Shown: positions 44,199 through 56,489, counted from the stretch's first letter. The stretch is DNA of 64,000 nucleotides from Platanthera guangdongensis (GCA_039583875.1 CM077155.1:12379046-12443045), one strand, 5' to 3'. Notes: a model not told the origin generated them from the sequence alone. Translations and numbers: made by a program.

Positions 44199-47100
44199 GT
44201 TTTGTGATGATTCGGGACACGCTGGCGCGAGCACTGTTTGATACAGGTGCATCGCATTCTTTTCTGTCTAGTGAATTTCTTATGCGGCTTGGGATACCCA
44301 GTCGTGCAAAGGCAGATAGCGTCAGAGTGGTGTTGCCGAATGGTTGTTGGATGCTTGCGGATCAAGCTTGCGATGTGGCGGTTCAAGTAGGAAGTCGGGA
44401 TTTTTGTTTATCCGCATTTGTTTTGCCAATCTCGGAATTCGATGTGATTTTTGGGATGGATTGGCTTGCGGAGCAGCATGCTAGGATCGATTGCCAGTCC
44501 AAAGAAATCACGTTGGGCCAGAATACCGAACAGGAGACCAAATTCGCGGGTATGCGAGGAGTAGGCGGGACGTTGATGTCTGCACTCCAGGTAGTCAAAG
44601 CTGTTCGGAAGGGTGCGGAGTGTTACTTTGCACTAATTCAGGCTGTTGAGCCTAAGGCCACTTTGTGTGAGGTTCCGATTGTGGCAGAATTTGCTGATGT
44701 GTTTCCCGCAGATCTCCCTGGGCTACCACCCCAGCGGGAGATTGACTTCACAATTGAGTTGGTGCCAGGTGCGAAACCCGTGGCCCGCTCGCCATATCGC
44801 GTTGCGCCAAAAGAGATGGCGGAGTTGAAGGTTCAACTACAAGAAATGCTAGAGCAAGGTTATATCCGCCCAAGTATGTCACCTTGGAGCGCGCCTGTGC
44901 TTTTTGTAAAGAAGAAAGATGGTGGGTTACGGTTGTGTATAGACTACCGTGAATTGAATAAGCTGACTGAGAAGAATAAGTATCCGATACCTCGGATTGA
45001 TGAATTATTTGATCAGCTAGTGGGCTCGACCGTCTATTCAAAGTTGGACCTGAAGTCTGGTTATTACCAGTTAAGGATTCGGGAAGGTGACATTCCCAAA
45101 ACCGCATTTGGAACGCGTTATGGGCACTATGAGTTCACAGTCATGCCCTTTGGATTGTGTAATGCTCCCTCGGTGTTTATGGATTTGATGCACCGTATTT
45201 TTCGTGAGTACCTGGATCTGTTTGTGATAGTGTTCATTGATGATATCCTGGTGTACTCGAAGTCCAAAGCTGAGCATGAGATTCATTTGCGGTTAGTGTT
45301 GAATACGTTGAGGCAAAATCAGCTATATGCCAAGTTCTCCAAGTGCGAGTTTTGGCTATCGTCAGTGGCATTTTTGGGCCATGTGGTGAGTGGAGCGGGC
45401 ATTGCAGTGGATCCAGCGAAGATAAGAGCCATACAAGATTGGCCAATACTGTCTTCCGTGGCCGAAGTTAGGAGTTTCCTTGGACTTGCGGGCTATTATA
45501 GAAGATTTGTGGAAAACTTCTCGCGGATCGCTTTGCCGCTAACCACACTGACGCGAAAAGATCAGAAGTTCGTTTGGACGCCAGAGTGCGCACGAGCTTT
45601 TGAAGAGCTGAAGGTTCGGTTGACCACGGCGCCGGTGTTGTCTTCGCCATGTGGAACCGATGGGTTTGTAATATATAGTGATGCCTCAGGGAGCGGCTTA
45701 GGCTGCGTTCTTCTGCAGAGCGGAAAGGTGATTGCTTATGGCTCACGCCAGCTGAAGGTGCACGAGCGGAACTATCCCGTCCATGATTTGGAATTAGCGG
45801 CGGTGATTTTTGCACTCAAGCTGTGGCGACACTACCTTTATGGTGTGAAGGTGGAGATCTATACTGATCATAAGAGCCTTAAGTATCTGTTGGAGCAGAA
45901 AGAGTTGAACATGCGACAACGAAGGTGGTTGGAGTTCCTTGGGGACTACACTTTCGAGATTCACTATACACCCGGGAAGGGGAATGTTGTCGCGGATGCT
46001 TTGAGTCGGCGAGTTCCGGCGAGAGCGAATTGGTTACAAAGGCATGCTGAATATCTGATCCAGGAATTGGAGGCATTGGAGATCTATTGTGTTGACAAAA
46101 ATTCCACTGCCATTGCGTGTTTGAACTGGACCGAGGTGCAATGTGACCTTGCGGACCGAGTTCGACGGGCAACGGAGTTGGATGAAGATCTCTTGCGCTA
46201 TGGGAATGAAGGGCCAGAGGGCAAATTCACCTGGATTGACGGTCTGTTGCGAAAAGAAGGCCGATTGTGCGTCCCAAATGTGGGGAAACTGAGGGAAGAA
46301 CTGATGTATGAAGCACATTATACGAAGTATTCCATTCACCCCGGGAGCACAAAGATGTTCAACGATATGAAAAAGCTCTTTTGGTGGCCAGGGCTTAAGA
46401 AAGATGTTGCCCTGTATGTAGCCAAATGCCAAACATGTGCGATGGTGAAGGCGGAATGCCAAAAGCCGGGCGGTTATTTGAAGTCACTGCCGATCCCATT
46501 ATGGAAATTTGATGATATTTCCATGGATTTTGTGCATGGATTGCCAAGATCGCAGCGAGGAAATGATTCCATTTGGGTGATAGTTGACCGGCTAACAAAA
46601 GTAGCACATTTTCTCCCAAACAGGCGGGATGATTCGGTTGAAAGTTTGGCAAAGTTATATGTTGATCAAATTGTGCGTCTTCACGGTGTTCCTCGAAGCA
46701 TCGTAAGTGATCGAGATGGGCGATTCACGTCAAATGATTGGAGGCTAGTTCACCGACTGTTGGGCACGAAGTTGACTTTCAGTACGGCCTTTCATCCCCA
46801 AACAGATGGCCAAACTGAACGTACCAACAGAACAATGGAGGACATGCTCCGAATGTGCGCCCTTGACTTCGGAAAGAAATGAGAAGATCATCTCTATATG
46901 GTCGAGTTTGCATATAATAACAGCTACCAGACAAGTATTGGGATGGCACCATATGAAGCCCTATATGGCAGGAAATGTCGTACTCCCTTGGCTTGGGTAG
47001 AAGCGGGTGAAGCCCGGGTTGTTAAACCAAATGAGGTGGATGAAGCAAACTCAACCATTCGGACTATTCGAGAGAGATTGCTGATTGCTCAAGATCGACA

Positions 47101-47663
47101 AGCGAAGTACTACAACGCCAAGCACCGGAACGTTGAATTTGCGGTTGGCGATTGGGTCTACTTGAAAATCAAGCCATTCAAAGGTGTCTCCAGGATTCGA
47201 CGATTGAAAAAGTTGAGTCCAAGGTATTTGGGTCCCTTTGAAGTGGTTGAGCGAATTGGCGAAGCGGCTTATCGGCTAGCTCTGTCGGCGGACTTGGGTG
47301 GGTTACATGATGTCTTTCACATCTCGGTGCTTCGGAAAGCCGTGAAAGATCCAGCTCAAGTGGTCGCGGATGATCGGGTGCCGGTGGAGTATGGGCTAAC
47401 GACGAGAGTTAGACCCATTCGAATTGAAGATCGAGCCGAGAAACAATTGCGGAACAAGACGGTCGGTATGGTAAAAATCCGGTGGGATAACTGCGGCCGT
47501 GAAGAGTTGACGTGGGAACGCGAGCAGACCATGCGAGAAGAGTTCCCTGAGTTGTTTCTGTAATTGGTAGCGAGACTGTTGTAACATAAACATTGAGATA
47601 TTGGTACATTTTTCTTGCTGTCTTTTTGTTACTTTCCTGTCTCTGAATTTCGAGGACGAAATT

Positions 47664-47681
47664 TTTGTAGGAGGGGAGGAT
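47664..47681 (+). other. Polypurine tract of G
   Basis: TTTGTAGGAGGGGAGGAT directly before TGTAACAGCCC; the preceding TTTCGAGGACGAAAT is also present before the H and F LTRs. Confidence 0.85.
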
Positions 47682-50143
47682 TGTAACAGCCCAAAGTTCT
47701 GAAACAGGCAAATTTGGGTGACACGGCCTGGGACACGGGCGTGTCCCAGGGCGTGTCAGGTGACACGGCCTGCGACACGGGCGTGTCGCAGGGCGTGTCG
47801 AGTTGTGTCGACGATTGGGCTTTGTCTCGACGATTTCTGGTCTCGAAGATTCGTCGAGAGGAGGCACACGGCCCAGGACACGGGCGTGTCCAAGGCCGTG
47901 TCGCATGCTCGACGATTTTTTTACTCGACGATCGTCGAGTGTCGAGAAGTGTGTGTCGAGTGTTGAACACGGCCTGTGACACGGGCGTGTCACAGGGCGT
48001 GTCAAATCAGGCGACGAACTCAGCCCGCCGAAAGAATTCGACAGGGCGTGTCTTTGTGCCGTGTCTGGGCACACGGCCTGGGACACGGGCGTGTCACAGG
48101 CCGTGTGAAGTCTCGGGATGATTTGGGATTTTTTCACCCAGGTACACGGCCACAGACACGGGCGTGTCTGAAGGCGTGTTGGTGACACGGCCAATGACAC
48201 GGGCGTGTCCCGTGGGCGTGTCACTGGTTTGGATAAGTCGGTTGACCACCGCTTGAGGCACACGGCCAGGCACACGGCCGTGTTCGAGGCCGTGTCGGGT
48301 CAAAATGTGTGTTTTTGGCAGAATCGTGGCCGTCCATTTCTTCAGTCTGGATCCAAGGGCTGAAAGCTCTTCTTCTTTTTCCTTAAGGGCCGAAATCAGA
48401 AAAGAATCCTCACTTTGAATTGGCCTTCATCTTTCTTCAAGAGAGAGAGAAAGAGAGAGAGAAAGGAGGAGGAAGAAGGGAATGGGGCTGCTGTTGGTGG
48501 TGCTGCGGTTTACCGGCGAGAGATCCGAAGCCAGCGTTGCGGAGGAAACGTTCTTGCGAGTCTTGCAAGCAAGCTTTCAAGCCATGGCACCGAAGCGATC
48601 GTCAAGGGTAACGACTTTTCTTCCTAGCCATGTGAAGGCTTCTGTTTTGGCATATCTTTTGATTCCCCCACCAAGAGGTGGCTGCTTTTGGGAGTCATTT
48701 GGGTGGATGCTTGAAATCCCCTTGGTATTACATATAGATCCGGAAATGAGTACGGAATAGGCATGCTGTGTGAAGCCCATCTGGACAGGTTGGTCTGGAT
48801 TGGTGATGTTGCATACGAACCGGAGAAGACTCCGTGATAAACGTGTAGTGTAAGGAGTCGATGGGTTATGCCTGCGAAAAGGAGTAGCAGGAAGTACTGG
48901 GGTGGTAGTCCAGGAAAATAGCCTTGTGGTGGTTTTAGGTCCAACCTGTGGTTGAGGCACAGGAAGTACTGGTGGGACCAGGAAAGGCCCTTTTTGTGAT
49001 GCTTGATGTCATAGGGTGTCCACCTGTGAAGCGAGTCACAGGAAGTACTGGTGTGCCCAGGAAAGACCCCTGACATTTGTGCTTATGCGGTGTCCACCTG
49101 TGGAGAGAATCACATGAAGTACTGGTGCGCCCAGGAAAGACCCGCTGTTGCTGTGAGGAAATGGGTATAGTGAAATACCCAGGCTTGAATGCCAGGAACA
49201 GGATTGGTGAGACCGACCCGTGCCTTTGATATAGCCGTGAGTACGCTGTACTCGGAGAAGGCAAGGCGATTTGAGCAACGGGGGGTGGAGGATCCGACCT
49301 GCGCTATGTCCGTCTGACGTGAGACCAAAAAGTGCGGTCTGTTGGAGCGCATAGCAAGAGTCTTCGGCCTACGCGCCATGACACAAAGGGGGGCTACGGG
49401 CCATCCCGGTGTCCGAGGACTAACTCCGGCTGCACGCCATGGAGTAAATGCTCAAGAGTGTTACCGTTGGGTGATAACCCTGATACGGTGGTGGGCAAGA
49501 GGTTGCCAGAACACCAAGAATGTGCCCTGAGTGCACGGACCGTTGGGCCGGGCGACGAACGGTTGTGATGGCTTGTGTGCGTGAAAGCACCTTTGATGAT
49601 ATAGCTTGCCATACTTGTGATATGATATGCCTGCAGGGAAAATACCGCTGCCCCGAGAGGAGGGGTAGGGTCGTTATAATTTGGTCAGCTGAACGCTGAC
49701 CGTTGCTTTTGTTTGCCACCGTTGGGTGGATTGTCCTTGCACAGGTGCTGGAGAGCCGAGCGGGTCGCATAGAGGTTGATGCTCCTGCTGGTGTTGCTGC
49801 TGCTGCTAGCCCTCGAAGGCTAATGTTCTTTTGAGTGTTTTCTTTTTGTGGCCGGCCTGCGCGCCAATTTGTTTAGGCCACTGCATGAAAGCCCTGTAAG
49901 GCCATAAGGCCAATACTTTATACATGTTGTAAGACATTCCTATCTATATATAAAATGTGGAGTTTATATTTGGACATTCATGAGGAGTTCAAGTAGCTTA
50001 GGCTTCCGCTAGAATGCTTGGGATAGGTGCGATGCGCTGCTCTGGTATCATCCTGTACCTTCACCGACTGTTTTGTGGTATATCCTGTGGGGCCCCGACC
50101 GGACCTTCTAGAATATATCATATGAACGGATGGGGTTGTTACA
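47682..50143 (+). repeat. 3' LTR of G
   Basis: 2462 bp near-identical copy of the 5' LTR, with the palindrome array at 47719-48298 and the ATG exon copy at 48584-48607. One difference (G to T near 48483) creates an extra upstream ATG here. Confidence 0.95.
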
Positions 50144-53036
50144 GTCTGCACTTCAAGTGGTTAAGGCTGTTCGGAAAGGCGCGGAGTTGTTCTTCACGCT
50201 TGTTGAGGCTGTTGAGCCAGAGGCCAGTGTGAGTGATGTTCTGATTGTTTCGGAGATTGCTGATGTGTTTCTGAAGGAGTTTCCAGGATTACCACCATAG
50301 TGGGAGATTGATTTCTCGATTGAGCTGGTGCCAGGTGCAAAACATGTGGCATGCTCGTCATATCGAGTAGCGTCAAAGGAAATAGCCGAACGAAAAGTTC
50401 AACTGCAAGAGTTGTTGGAACAGGGCTATATACGCCCAAGTATGTCATCTTAGAGCGCACCTGTTCTTTTTGTGAAAAAAATGACGGTAGCCTGCGATTG
50501 TGTATTGATTATCGTGCATTGAACAAGTTGATGGAGAAAAATAAATATCCGATTCCACGGATAGATTATTTGTTTGATCAATTGGCAGGATCGAAAGTAT
50601 ATTCAAAGCTGGATTTGAAATCGGGCTACTACCAGTTGCAAATTCGGGAAGGTGACATTCTCAAGACAGCGTTTGGAACACACTACGATCATTACGGGTT
50701 CACTATAATGCCATTTGGACTATGTAATGTGCCATCGGTGTTTATGGATTTAATGCACCGAACGTTCTGAGAGTACTTGGATCTGTTTGTGATTGTCTTC
50801 ATTGATGATATCTTAGTGTACTCTCAATCTGAAGAAGATCATGCAAACCATTTACGATTGGTGTTGCATACCCTGAGGAGAAACAAGCTCTACGCCAAGT
50901 TCTCAAAATGTGAGTTTTCTTGGCCATGTGGTGAGTGGAGAGGGCATTGTAGTGGATCCTTCAAAGATAAGAGCCATCCAGGAATGACCACGGTTGTCTT
51001 CGGTGGCCGATGTCAGGATTTTCCTTGGACTGGCAGGCTACTACAAACGTTTTGTGGAAAACTTCTCATGGATCGCTTTGCCTCTTACCACATTAACGAG
51101 GAAGGATCAGAAGTTCGTTTGGACACCAGAGTGCGCGCGAGCTTTTGAAGAGCTAAAGAGTCGTTTGACCACGGCGCCCGTTTTGACGTCGCCCTGTGGT
51201 ACAGACAACTATGAGATTTATACTGATGCTTCAGGGAGCAGCTTAGGCTGCGTTCTTCTTCAATTTTGTAAGGTGATTGCTTATGGCTGACACGAGTTGA
51301 AAGTGCATGAGCGAAACTATCCCGTCCATGATTTGGAGTTGGCGGCAGTAATTTTTGCACTTAAACTATGGCGTCACTATTTAAATAGCATGAAGGTGTA
51401 TATATTCACGGATCATAAGTGCCTAAAGTACTTATTGGATCAGAAGGATCTCAATATGTGACAACGAAGGTGGATGGAGTTCCTCGGCGACTACACCTTT
51501 GATATCCATTACACTCCCGGGAAGGGAAACGTGGTCGTAGATGCCTGAGTCATAGGACTCCGTCAAGGGCAAATTGGTTGCAGATGCATGATGAACGTTT
51601 GATCCAGGAGTTGGAAGCGTTAAAGATTTCTTGTGTTGACAAGAATTCCACAGTACATGCGTGTTTGCACTGGACGGAGGTATAGTGTGACCTTGCGGAC
51701 AGAATTCAACGAGCAACAGAACTTGACGAAAGTATGCAACGTTATGTAATGGATGGGTCGAATGACCAATTCTCCTGGGATAATGGCCTTTTACGGAAAG
51801 AGGTTCGTTTGTGCATTCCAAGTATGGGTAAACTAAGAGAAGAATTGATGTATGAGGCTCATTTTACGAAATACTCAATTCACCCAAGGAGCACAAAGAT
51901 GTACAAAGAATGAAAAAGTTGAATGCCAGACCTGTGCCTTAGTGAAAGCTGAATGCCAGATGCCTGAAGGTTTCCTGAAGTCGCTACCTATTCCGGAGTG
52001 GAAGTTTGATGATATTTCAATGGATTTCGTGAATGGTTTGCCGAGGTCTCAATGCGGTAATGATTCGATTTGGGTGATCATAGACCGATTGACTAAAGTG
52101 GCTCACTTCCTTCCGAACAAGAGGAACGATTCAATGGAAGTCTTAACGAAACTCTATGTTGAGCAAATCGTACGATTGCACGGTGTTTCCCATAGCATCA
52201 TAAGTGATCGTGACGGGCGATGCACATCGAATGATTGGAGGCTAATCTATCAATTGTTGGGAACAAAATTAACATTCAGTACGACCTTTCATCCCCAAAC
52301 TGATGGCCAGACTGAGAGGACCAATAGAACGATGGTGGACATGCTCTGAATGTGCGCCTTGGATTTTGGTAAGAGGTGAGAAGATTATCTCTACATGGTA
52401 GAGTTTGTCTACAATAATAACTACCAAGCTAGCATAAGTATGGCACCGTTTGAGGCTTTATATGGTCGAAAATGTCGTACACCATTAGCTTGGGCAGAAG
52501 CAGACAAATCTTAACTATATAAGCATAAGGAAGTTGAAGAAGATAATTCGAGGATACGCTCTATTCGGGAGAGACTACTGATAGCACAAGATACACAAGC
52601 CAAATATTACAACGCCAAGCACCAAAATGTTGAGTTTGCGATTGGAGATTGGGTATATTTGAAAATCAAACCCTTCAAAGGCGTGTCCAGGATTCGACGC
52701 TTGAAAAAGTTAAGTCCGAGATATCTTGGTCCCTTTGAAGTGGTAGAAAGAGTTAGCGAAGTTGCTTATTGGCTAGACCTTTCAGATGAATTGAGTGGAT
52801 TGCATGATGTGTTCCACATCTCAGTGCTTCGTAAAGCTGTAAAAGATTCAGCTCAAGTGATTGCGAATGATCGTGTACCGGTCGAATTTGGGCAAACGAA
52901 GAAGGTTAGGCCCATTCAGATCGAGGATAAAGCCGATAAGCACGTGTGGAACAAGACAATCGGGACGATCGAGGTCCGATGGGACAACTGTGGTCGTGAG
53001 GAGCTAATAAGGGAGCGAGAGTAGACCATGCATGCT
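50144..53036 (+). pseudogene. Gypsy H pol: reverse transcriptase to integrase
   Basis: Resumes the H reading after G. Recognisable parts are [25 protein letters not shown] and [14 protein letters not shown] of RT, a TGA at 50768, [12 protein letters not shown] with the catalytic pair kept, several frameshifts (50930, 51000), RNase H (YTDASGSSLGCVLLQ), a stop-ridden stretch to 51850, the integrase core ([42 protein letters not shown]), a TGA at the same tryptophan codon as in G (about 52377), and the C-terminal VRWDNCGREEL to about 53024. Inactive. Confidence 0.88.
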
Positions 53037-53149
53037 GAATTTCCCGAACTATTTGTTTAAACTTGTATAGTACAGGACATAAAATGTTGTAACACATTTT
53101 TGTTGAAGAGTTTCCTGAGTACTGTATGCAAATTTCGGGATGAAATTTC

Positions 53150-53167
53150 TTGTAAGGAGGGGAGGAT
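53150..53167 (+). other. Polypurine tract of H
   Basis: TTGTAAGGAGGGGAGGAT directly before the LTR start TGTAATCCC. Confidence 0.85.
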
Positions 53168-55612
53168 TGTAATCCCACAAAGCTCGAGGATGAATGGGCT
53201 AAGTAAGGTGGGCAACACGGCCTGGGACACGGGCGTGTACAAGGCCGTGTCTTACTCTGTGTGAGGTATGGCCGTGGACATGGACGTGTCCATGGCAGTG
53301 TCCTGCACTCGAGTGTTGGCAGGGTGTTCTCGAGTGAGTTTGACGAAATGCGGTCGACGATCCTTGAGTGGGGTACAAGGCCTGTGACACGGGCATGTCC
53401 AGGGCCGTGTCCTACTATGCGCTCGACGAGTTCTCGAGTGAGTTCGACAAAATGCGGTCGACGATCCTCGAGTGGGGTACACGGCCTGTGACACGGGCGT
53501 GTCCAGGGCCGTGTCCTGCTATGCGCTCGACGTTTTCTCGAGTGATCTCGACGAAATGCACTCAATGATCCTCGAGTTGGGCACATGGCCTGTGACACGG
53601 GCGTGTCAAGGGCCGTGTCCTTCTCTATACTTGGACATTTCTGTGAGGACTAATGAACACGGGCTAGAAACGGGCATGTCCGAAGCCATGTCTGGCATAC
53701 GGCCTGTAATATGGGTGTGTCACACGGCCGTATCCTGGTCGGGTTAATTCATTTTCTTTGCCTCTTAAGGTACACGGCCTGTGACACCGATGTGTCACAA
53801 GACATGTTCAGCCCAGGAAAGTATTTTTCAGTGCTTTTCGTGGCCGTTCATTCCTTTCAGCTAGGATCAAATGGTCCTGAGATCTCCCTGATGTTATAAG
53901 TCCATGAGTTGAGGATAACTCTTTCGTTATCAAAGGCTTTTCTCTCTCTTTCTAAATAGGTTGAGAGTGGGGAGAGCAAGGGAGGAGGAGAAGGAATCCG
54001 GCTGCCGGTGGAGTTTCAGAGGCCCTAATCGCGTGCCGAGTCCAGATTCGCGGAGGCAAGGCCGTTGTGGTGCTTTTCATCCGGCTAGTTTTCCATGGCT
54101 CCAAAGCGAGCGTCAAGGGTAACTATCTTTTCTCCTTGGACATATGAAATCCTTAATTTGGCATATGCATGGGTTTCCCCCACCAAAGGGTGGATTGTTG
54201 AGAGATTCCCCTTGGGTTGATTCTGGATATCTCCAAGATGTCTTGCATGTAGATCCAGAAATGTGTAGTATGGAATAGGCATACTGTGCGAAGCCCATCT
54301 GGACAGGTTGGTCTGGATTGGTGATATTTTATTTTGCACACCGGAGAAGACTTCGCGTATAAATGAATATGTTTGCGGATTCTGTGGGTTGAGCCTGTGA
54401 AGGGTAATAGCAGGAAGTACTGGAGTGAAAGTCCAAGAAAAAACCCGTAAAGTGCATGTGTTGTATGTTATGAAAGGACAATGTTTCTGGCACTGCAGAT
54501 GGCTGTAGAGATTATTGGATGGTTGATCCAGATAAGGTTAGGGCTGAGGATGGAAAGTGAGTTCTGTCACTAACGTTGGGTGATAGTGAGTGTCGCTGGC
54601 GATGGCTCCTAGCTAACCTGAGATTGTGAAGCCAGTCCTTAGAGGACAGTGTGGGTATTGGTGAGCTTTGTGAGCTCTTGAAAGGTCTTTGTGTCGAACG
54701 GATAAGGGGAGGCTGAACCACGTCAGTCTAGACATTGAACTGATGATTTGAGCAACGGGAAAGGGCTGAACTATCTCCACGGTATGGTTGTCCGCCATGA
54801 GTGTCTGGGCTATTGGCGTTCGGCAGAAACACATAGCAAGAGTCTTAGGCATGCGCTCCATTAAGACTAAAGTCTCCTGCTGAGGGCCGTGGAGCAAAAT
54901 GCTCAAGTTTGTTGTTGGGCTTCGGGCCTTGAATGGCGGTGGGACCCTAATATTTCCAGTACACCAAAGAATGTGCACTGAGTGCACGGAGCGTCGAGCC
55001 ACATGGGCGACGTTTGTGAACTATTGATTGTGTGTGAGTGCACATTGTGTGATATATCTGCATGTGAAATGTTATGCCTGCAGGGAAGGAATACCACTGC
55101 CCCGGGTAAGGGGTAGGGTCGTTATAAATTGGTATGCTGAACACTGACCGTTGCCTTGTTTACCACCATTGCGGTGGATTATCCCATGCAGGTGCAGGAG
55201 AGCCGAGCGGAAAATAGGGGACTGAAGCCCTTGTTGTTGTTGTTGCTGCTGCTATGCGAGCCCTCGAAGGCCAAAGAAGTTCATATGATATTATTTTTAT
55301 GTGTGGTCGGCATGCGTGCCGATGTATGAAAGTCATGGTTATAAAGATTAACTGTAAGGTCATAAGGCCAGACTTGTTGTGTATTTGGAGAACATTCCTG
55401 CATGATGATATATATAAATGCTGGTTTATATATGGTGGACATTCAGATGAGTTGAGTTCAAACAACTTAAAAGCTTCCGCTAGAATGCTCTGAGTTAGGA
55501 TGCGAATAGTTTTTGATATTAACCCGTAACTTCGCCGCCTGTTTGTGGCATATGGTGTGTGGCCACGGCCGGACCTTCTATTATATGTCATTTAACGGAT
55601 GGAGGTGTTACA
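53168..55612 (+). repeat. 3' LTR of H
   Basis: 2445 bp, TGTAATCCC to GAGGTGTTACA, then acctt. Palindrome array at 53215-53800 with one more 104 bp unit than the 5' LTR; ATG exon copy at 54095-54118 (M-A-P-K-R-A-S-R, GTAACT). CTG/TTG-rich run near 55230-55250. Confidence 0.93.
53215..53800. repeat. Palindrome array in 3' LTR of H
   Basis: Units GCCTGTGACACGGGCGTGTC with partly degraded right arms, alternating with CTCGAGTGAGTTCGAC(G/A)AAATGCGGTCGACGATCCTCGAGT-type spacers; three successive spacer/unit blocks of about 104 bp from 53310 to 53590. Confidence 0.88.
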
Positions 55613-55617
55613 ACCTT

Positions 55618-56048
55618 AAACTCTATCAACACTAAAATGTGTTTCATGTTTGCTTCTTAAATTTAAATTGGTTGCACCTAGAAATGTGTAATTATGTTGG
55701 TAGCTTTTATTTAAATAAAATATTATGCAAAAAAATTATATAAATATATAATAATACAGTTGAAATAATATATTATTTTAATTTTAAATAAATAATTAAA
55801 TATAAGTAATATAGTATATTATGAGCTAGAGATACTGGACAAATTCCTCTAATAATTGTATATTTAAATAAAAAAGCATGTAAAGTTTAGCCAACTTTAT
55901 TAAGGCCAAATGAGCACAAAATACCATGCTACTGACAAAATCCCTTGTTACCGTACCCCCAGAAGAAAAATCGGTCGCTCAATGAAAAATCCTGGTGCCC
56001 TCCCAAAAGGAAAATTTTTTTGGTGTGTCGGTAAAGACCCGACCTCAC
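55618..56048. other. AT-rich stretch without a gene
   Basis: Flanking sequence of H on the right. Very AT-rich (55720-55880) and without convincing coding sequence. Confidence 0.6.
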
Positions 56049-56051
56049 TTA

Positions 56052-56267
56052 GGGCCTGTTTGGCACAGCGGTGGCAATCACGAGTACAGTGTTTATGAAC
56101 GACATGTGAACGTGTCCAAGCTAACCTAAGGAACTTCATCTACTTTCATGTTCAAAATTTGTTTTTTTTGTTGGTGGCGGAAATAACCTTTTTCATGCCA
56201 GACATTTTATGACGGTAGTGTTTTTGTCCGACCTTACCAGAGCAAAAACTATGCGCCAAACAGACCG
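56052..56267 (+). mobile_element. PIF/Harbinger-type MITE, copy 2
   Basis: GGGCCTGTTTGGCAC at the left and GCGCCAAACAGACC at the right are terminal inverted repeats, flanked by TTA (56049-56051 and 56268-56270), the usual target of PIF/Harbinger elements. 216 bp, non-coding. The right half of a further copy follows directly (about 56271-56410). Confidence 0.65.
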
Positions 56268-56471
56268 TTATGAAAAACTTCAACCACTTTTATGTTTAAA
56301 ACTAGTTTTTTTTATGGTGGTCATGACTGTTGTCATGCCAAATATATATTCTATGATAGCGGAATTTTTTTTCCCAAACTCACCGGAGCAAAAATGGTGT
56401 GCCGAAAAAATATAACTTCGTAGATGACAGCATCCGACAATCCAAAATTGTAAGTTTTGGGGGAACTTCGG

Positions 56472-56489
56472 TTCCCACAGACGGCGCCA
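56472..56489 (-). other. Primer binding site of K3 (Tat/Athila-like)
   Basis: Read on the minus strand, TGGCGCCGTCTGTGGGAA is the PBS region characteristic of Tat/Athila/Ogre Gypsy elements. Only about 60 bp of interior remains before the MITE fragment. Confidence 0.75.

Larger units (their letters stand above)
41206..47563 (+). pseudogene. Gypsy G gag-pol, proposed three exons, one nonsense codon
   Basis: Proposed exons are 41206-41229, 42984-44106 and 44199-47563 (1503 residues). Exon 1 lies in the LTR (M-A-P-K-R-S-S-R) and joins in phase to GTG at 42984, since gag has no ATG of its own. Exon 2 is gag: LEGEARLWWDEMELHHL, LFLAKHLPVAQR, ENEFQRLTQGDGS, CCHC knuckle CFNCGRMGHIARDC near residue 320. 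Exon 3 is pol: protease [12 protein letters not shown] with [12 protein letters not shown] (FIDD at 45233-45244), RNase H ([25 protein letters not shown]), integrase zinc domain and core ([40 protein letters not shown]), and a C-terminal chromodomain-like end WERE..EEFPELFL. The TGA at 46880-46882 replaces the tryptophan that F has. Replication polyprotein; probably silenced or recently dead. Confidence 0.85.
40304..50143 (+). mobile_element. Gypsy element G (Tekay/Del-like), young and nearly intact; TSD gtctg
   Basis: 9840 bp with two LTRs of exactly 2462 bp and perfect gtctg copies at 40299-40303 and 50144-50148. By eye the LTRs differ at about 13 positions (roughly 0.5 percent). The only clear coding defect is TGA at 46880. 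It inserted in the H pol. Confidence 0.95.
28092..55612 (+). mobile_element. Gypsy element H (Tekay/Del-like), split by J and G; TSD acctt
   Basis: The LTRs at 28092-30418 and 53168-55612 are flanked by acctt at 28087-28091 and 55613-55617. The interior can be followed across two later insertions: gag and start of protease to 32053; Copia J; protease end at 40140-40303; Gypsy G; then reverse transcriptase to integrase at 50144-53060. Removing J and G leaves an element of about 9.6 kb. Many stops make it inactive. Confidence 0.92.
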
